From assembly GCA_963989245.1 (NCBI GenBank), contig OZ022342.1, positions 19,679,868-19,743,867 of the forward strand: a DNA stretch of 64,000 bases, in the 5' to 3' direction. The translations under genes and the position numbers were made by a program. Position 1 is the stretch's first letter, and every line of letters begins with the position of its first letter. The notes beneath the pieces are model-generated. The model made no database searches. It was given only the letters and a program-made list of their open reading frames with translations, and was not told the origin of the DNA. This DNA comes from Nansenia antarctica (Eukaryota > Chordata > Actinopteri > Argentiniformes > Microstomatidae). Below are positions 53,483 through 64,000 of this stretch, one piece after another.

Positions 53483-55297
53483 CGGAGGCACAACTGGGAG
53501 TGGGGTGGGTGTGGGGGAGGGGTACGTCTCTGCATAGACGCACTCGGTTGGTCAAGAGATGACAAAGAAGGTGTTGTTGTCATCCTCGTACTATTTCGTG
53601 GTTGGCTGTTTTCTGCTGCTAAGGCAAAGATGTTCGGTTTGGTGAGTTTTTGCTCAATGGATCTCGAGTACCTGGACCTGGAGCGAAATAACCATGTAGT
53701 GGCATCACCCAATCAAAATCAATTAATCAATTAATGGTTCAATCAATTAAAAATACATTGATGTCCAATTGCTGCATATTGTTTTGACATTGCCTCTGAT
53801 CGTTAGTGTTTACTTAATGCCTCCAGTTATAGATAGAACAAACTCAATATATATATATACACAACAATTATACAAAATAAGCCACTACTGAGAAAAGTGT
53901 CCACACCTGATTTGCAAACAATGAGGGCATTTAATACATCTCATACAAAATTGTGATGGATGAAAAATAAAATGTACTGATTATAAAGAAAAACGTTAAA
54001 AATAGTATGGGGTTTGCTGTTGCACTTCCATCTTGGCTTAATATTCATACTGCCCCCCCCCCCCCCCCAAAAAAAAGAGCAATAAGGACAATGTCACTTC
54101 ACATCTTTGATATGCTTCTGCTTTAACTCATATTCAGACTGACAAATGCAGAGGCTGAGCTGTTCTTGGGGGGGAGAAGAGCTGTGCGATCACAGGACAC
54201 ACTTGCATAAATCATATCAGTTATTCCAGTAGTAAATTCATACTCAAACATTTAGCTGGACTGGTTTTGACCGGTGAAGACTGAGCCGACACCTTCACGC
54301 CTACACACAAACCAGTAGTATGCTTGGAGGACACAAAGGCTTCCTAGCAACAAGCACACTCACTCTAAGATTGGTCAGTTTCTGTCACCAGGCAATCCAG
54401 AGAATCAATCAGTTAACATTGGACACATACGTCTCTGGGGAACATATGAAAGTATGCATGGTGCACAACACTGAGGGGATGGTTTATTATGCAGGAGTCT
54501 GATAGAGGCTACACTATCTTGACACAGATATACCTCTAACAATAGGGTACTGTGAGTGTGAGAGATGTGTATGCAAGGCAATAGGAAAGCAGAGGATTTA
54601 AACCTAAATCTTGGCTCAGAGAAATATGTTTATGGGTAGGGCAGGAAGGTGGTCCTCAAAATATAAGTTACTGTGGATGCAATTCAATTACAAGAGGGAA
54701 TATGTCGGCAAAAAACACAATGCTGGAATAAGGAAAGGCAATGAGATGTAAGGCAGGCACAGGATGTAAGATAGTCAAGCAGTTCAAATTTAATTGTTCT
54801 TTCCTGCCCTCTACATAAATTTGATTTAACATCAATTTGATTTTAAAAATCAAAACAAAAATAATTCATCATTATCAAATTGTCATAAAATACAGCAGCA
54901 GGAACCAGTAAAAAAAAAAAAAAAAAAAAGAAACAAATGAGAAATGGTGGTGGAGGGGGGGGGACTTTGGGAGTGAAGTGGAGAAAAATATATTTGTTTA
55001 ACCTATCAGTTTGGCCTGGATAGGGCCGAGCAGGCAGGAGGAACGTGGCCTTGATGTCAGTCACATTGAACACGTCATTTATGTAGAGTAAAGGACAGAT
55101 CTCCATCCAGCCAGGAGATGGAGTCACTGCTCCAAGTCAGGGATACATTTGTATGGTATCACGTCTGTGTCTCTTGTTTGTACTGGGTCTCCTCGCTTCA
55201 CCTAATTCGTTCCTTCCACCAGTCTCCCTTGTTGGCCGAGTGAGGGAAAGCCTTTCATTGGATTCATTTCTTTCTTCCTCATGTCAGTCTCGACTAC
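53483..55297. other. fbxw11-etf1 intergenic and etf1 3' UTR
   Basis: This is upstream DNA of fbxw11 and downstream DNA of etf1, so the two genes are in tandem. It holds a C-run at 54053-54068 and an A-run at about 54910-54928. No gene recognised. Confidence 0.45.
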
Positions 55298-60492
<5,195 letters not shown>

Positions 60493-60870
60493 GTATAAAA
60501 TACTGAACTCGTATTTTGAGAAAAACTGAATTGTATTTTGAGAACTGAGTTGTATTTTGAGTAAAACTGAATTGTATTTTGAGTAAAACTGAATTGTATT
60601 TTGAGAACTGAATTGTATTTTGAGTAAAACTGAATTGTATTTAGAGAAACTGAATTTGAAAACTGAATGAAAATAATAAAAACTGAATTGAATACAATTC
60701 AATCTGTCGAATACAATTCAGTTTGTGCTCAGATTCAATTCAATCTGTCGAATACAATTCAGTTTGTGCTCAGATTCAATTCAATCTGTCAAATACAATT
60801 CAGATCTGTGAAATACAATTCAATTTATGCTCATATTCAATTCAATCTGTCAAATACAATTCAATTTCTC
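60493..60870. repeat. Inverted pair of tandem repeat arrays
   Basis: The left array (about 60505-60645) has roughly 18-22-bp units around AACTGAATTGTATTTTGAG. The right array (about 60695-60870) has ~44-bp units around AATACAATTCAGTTTGTGCT. The core CTGAATTGTATT of the left array is the reverse complement of AATACAATTCAG in the right. The centre TGAATTGAATACAATTCA is nearly palindromic. Confidence 0.8.
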
Positions 60871-61557
60871 ATGGCACTAAAATAGCTCCATAATGTTTCA
60901 CTTATTCTCATTGCAATGGTTGACTACTTTTTAAAAAAAGACAAATTTCTATAGTAGCATGTTGTTCATTCGTTTTAATTTCCTCATTTGTAATGACATC
61001 AATAATATACGAACTACAATGACAGCGAATGTGAAGAAACTATGATTCGTAGTCCAGACTAACATAGAACCAAGAAACACTCAAACAAGACAATGTACAT
61101 AAAACATACATAAAGCTGGGGTAGGCCTATTCAACTTATTTGAGGAATTCAATAAGTGGCTAATTTGTTTATGGCCAAAGAGAGCTTACTAAAAAGGAGT
61201 TTACAAAACTTTACAACTGGGGTACATAAGGAAACTCCTCCCCAAACCAGACAATATTAACCTGACTCTTCTTTATTTCTCCTGTTTTACTACTTTGGAC
61301 GCAACAACAAAGCAACAACATTCGTACAGAAAGTCTAAAATAAACTCTCTCTTTACAATTGAACATAGTCATGCTCTGTCATGATCTATTACATTCTAAT
61401 TTACAGTCACCAAAGATTTGAATATTTTTGACTATAGTGAAAATAGAGGCAAGGCCCTTGTATACAGTGGAGTGGAGTGCAAACCATTAATCAACCAAAA
61501 CAGAAAATACATCTATCAAAATACATTTGAAACACAATTTGCACCGCTTAATTCCAC
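60871..61557. other. Intergenic and trpc7 3' UTR
   Basis: AT-rich. The part next to 61557 is the presumed trpc7 3' UTR. No other feature recognised. Confidence 0.4.
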
Positions 61558-63913
61558 TCAGGGTTTCTTGCTGAGCTTGTCACCAAGTTGTTGGATCAAG
61601 TCAGATAGTTCCTCAGTGGCCTGAGATTTCTCCTCCAGGAGCTCATAACGTAGGCTGGAAATATCCTGTTTTATCTCCTTCAGCTCACCTGCAGAGGATG
61701 CAATGTATGTTATTGATCACTAATTTCATTACAAATTGTGACACAGTCTTGTCAAAAGGTCTGCATGTTGGCAATTTCCAAGTCGGGCAAATGACCAAAA
61801 AGCTTACTAAATAACAAACAGCAGTTTTAGGATCACTAAATACTTGATTTGAATAATATGTGATACATGGCTTGTAAACAAACTTATGTTTTAGGATGTG
61901 TTCAAAAGGACTGTGTGACCATCTAATTATGTGTAGTTATGTGTTTTTAGCATGTTGATTTTCTATAAGCATGTTGAGATGTGCTAAACATGCAGTTAGA
62001 TGTTCATAGCGATGTTCATTCTTAGCTGCTAGCTAGCTACCAATGCGATGGTAGCAAATGCGTCTGTTTTGATTCAGTGCGAGTTTCTCCGGTATTTGGT
62101 TTGAGGTGTACCAACATTCAAATAAGCATATCGTCTTCAACTATTTTCTGATTTCAATGTAGGACACATCATAACACAAACAACAATCTGCACTTTCATA
62201 ATCTGTAAAAAAATAAATAATAAATAAATAAAATAAAAGACCTTGCCCTACTTGGGGACTTTTTCATCAGAATGAAGTCACAGCCTGGCACAGTGACCTG
62301 CATTAGGGCCCAGAGTCATATTCTTGATAAGATCTCAAGCACTGAGTCTCAACAATATAAACTGATACTAATATATACTAATACCTGAATGTTACATTTC
62401 TAAATTAAATTTAAATAAGGATTAATACCAGGTCATTAGATGTTCAAAAATGTACAAAGCGCGCGAAGGAATTTTGGGTTATGTTTGACACATGACGTGC
62501 GTAACGTTACGTGCGCCCACATTCTGCACAGAAGAAGAAGGCATCTAGCTAGCGAACAATCACGGAGAGAGAAACAATGATGCCCAAGCACTAAAGTGAT
62601 TTTCAGAAAAGCAAGGCAAAAGAAGAAACTGAGAAAAGAAAAAAAACTAAAATAGCAAGTTTCTTTAGCAAGAAAAACACAGCTGAGGAAAAGGCGCCGA
62701 CGACTGTTGTCAATGTGCAGGTGGTGCGCAGATTAATCAGTAGATACAGCCTAGTGTTCGAGTTATGTGGGAGTCAATGGGAGCTGAGCTGTGTGGCTGA
62801 GGTGTGTGTGTGAAAGTGTTGGACCACGTAACAGTCTCTCTCTCTCACAGAAAGTGCACCCTTTACTAGGCTATTATTTATTTTGGCTAATGAAAACTTG
62901 TTGTAAGCTAGGCATGAATTGTGCAAAAAGTAAAAAAAAATTGCGTGCTACTGTAGGATCTCCATGGGGTTTTCTAGAACATATATGCTTATGTCACTCA
63001 GACACACACATAACACATACCCACACACTTACACACACACATTCTGCTTCTTCCATTCTAGTCTTCAGGTCAGCCTGATCTTCACGGTTAGCAAGGACGC
63101 CACAATAGACAGATTCGGGGGTTGTTATCTTAAGACCTTGGGGGGTGTTAGGCGCCAGGGCACAGACAGATGGTGGTCAAAGGTAGATGGGTTAAGTTGC
63201 TGCCGAGGAGTCAATCTGTCCTTGGCAGAGAGGGTGAGCTCATTCACAAACGTAACATCTGAGATAACATGGAGAGTATTTAAACCTGTCTGTATTTTCA
63301 CAATGATGGTCGTCATCGTCGAATGTCGAATGCTGGTACTGTGCTGATGAACCATTTGCTGCTGTCTTATTAAATCTTAAAGTACAGAGATTCCGACCCG
63401 TGTTGAACGTTCTATTACTTGTCAAAATCGTGTATGCTGCACACCTGATCTATCTGAGATGACACAACGCATGTAAGATCACGAATCCTCAATAGATCGA
63501 TCCATTCCATCTAATTACCGACAAGAAGATTCTACACTACCTAGGGCCCACTCTGGCCATCTTGCATTAGGACCCAGTGCAGACTCGTTACTGGCCTGGC
63601 AGTTAAAAATGGTTTGGCTGTTTAGAACAACCTCTGGACTTTATGTGACTCATATGAAACACTCACCTTCATTAATCTCGTCGTTTTCACTGTCAACCTG
63701 AGCCTTAAGCACATATCGCTTAATTAGTCGCTTCATGAGTTTCTTATGAAAAAGAAAGAAGACAGGAAATTTAGAATCTACACTTCTGGGTATGGCATAT
63801 GCGTAGTATTGACCATTGTGGAGAAAAGGTACCTGGTATCGAGTAGGATGATTGATGGGTTTCCTAATGGTGAGATCTTCCAATGCCCTAGTTTGGGTAT
63901 TGTACTGATGGAG
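61558..63913 (-). CDS. trpc7: TRPC7-like cation channel, last three coding exons (partial)
   Basis: Exons are at 63913-63833 (ending KPINHPTRYQ), 63742-63667 (KLMKRLIKRYVLKAQVDSEN, DEINEG) and 61688-61558 (GELKEIKQDISSLRYELLEE, SDLIQQLGDKLSKKP, stop). All borders are GT-AG and the phases agree. RLIKRYVLKAQVD...NDEVNEGELKEIKQDISS is the conserved cytoplasmic C-terminal helix region of TRPC3/6/7, including the calmodulin/IP3-receptor binding segment and coiled coil. EKSQAT-EL-DLIQQL fits TRPC7 best, and the human gene is also near ETF1 on 5q31. The channel body lies outside the window. The first exon start is the least certain. Trpc7 is a plasma-membrane, diacylglycerol-activated calcium-permeable channel. 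Confidence 0.88.
62577..62800 (+). pseudogene. Possible transposase N-terminus remnant in trpc7 intron
   Basis: The plus-strand frame reads MMPKH, a stop, then SDFQKSKAKEETEKRKKTKI and ASFFSKKNTAEEK. The KTKI-FF lysine-rich start resembles the first residues of some fish hAT/ZBED-like transposases, but no BED finger or RNase-H core is seen. The internal stop marks it as dead if it is a gene. A chance A-rich frame is possible. Confidence 0.25.
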
Positions 63914-64000
63914 CTGAAACAGAATCAAGATCATAGCCATTTTTGCTGTTAGAAGCCAGTGTAGCACAGCGCAGCACACACATCAGAATCAGGGGAAAGA

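Noticed and set aside
52521..53734. Several open frames around the fbxw11 first exon
   Set aside because: They fall in a CpG-rich promoter region where stops are rare. Only the short [13 protein letters not shown] exon matches a known protein.

Overview
The window is vertebrate, almost certainly teleost fish, genomic DNA. Genes have short conserved exons with GT-AG introns. Dinucleotide microsatellites are very dense (CA/GT, GA/CT, TA). Fish-type Tc1 transposons and L2/Rex-like LINE 3' ends are common. The species cannot be fixed from the sequence. The gene content (clustered-type protocadherins, fgf18, fbxw11, etf1, trpc7) corresponds to genes on human 5q31-q35, so this is a conserved synteny block rather than a prokaryotic or mobile region.

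Layout. Positions 1-30 kb carry the minus-strand protocadherin part. Reading down the minus strand there is a two-exon gene (variable exon 29746-27212, terminal exon 24787-24530), then a second variable exon (22182-19747) with a candidate short terminal exon at 16492-16469, then a third protocadherin (849-145) cut off inside its second cadherin repeat by unrelated sequence. Between these lie LINE and Tc1 remnants (2.6-3.3 kb, 7.3-12.6 kb), an 0.9-kb inverted-repeat element (8.1-9.0 kb) and a pair of 250-bp MITEs just upstream of the second variable exon. Positions 30-37.8 kb are gene-poor and full of microsatellites. fgf18 is on the plus strand (37845-40185, five coding exons). A small minus-strand ORF pair lies at 41436-41685. 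fbxw11 (beta-TrCP2, 12 coding exons, 53395-44091) and etf1 (eRF1, 10 coding exons, 59736-55298) follow on the minus strand. The window ends inside trpc7, of which only the last three coding exons (63913-61558, minus) are visible.

The genes do not form one pathway. Protocadherins are neuronal adhesion and identity receptors, Fgf18 is a secreted ligand, Fbxw11 is the substrate receptor of an SCF ubiquitin ligase, eRF1 terminates translation, and Trpc7 is a diacylglycerol-gated cation channel. They share only conserved linkage.

Exon borders were read by eye, and all reading phases were checked to close: fgf18 215 aa, fbxw11 525 aa, etf1 445 aa. No wholly new system was found. The best leads are the unusual 3' ends of the protocadherin genes (including a long open frame after a stop codon), the MITE pair at a protocadherin promoter, microsatellites built into fbxw11 splice sites, and the unassigned small ORF between fgf18 and fbxw11.
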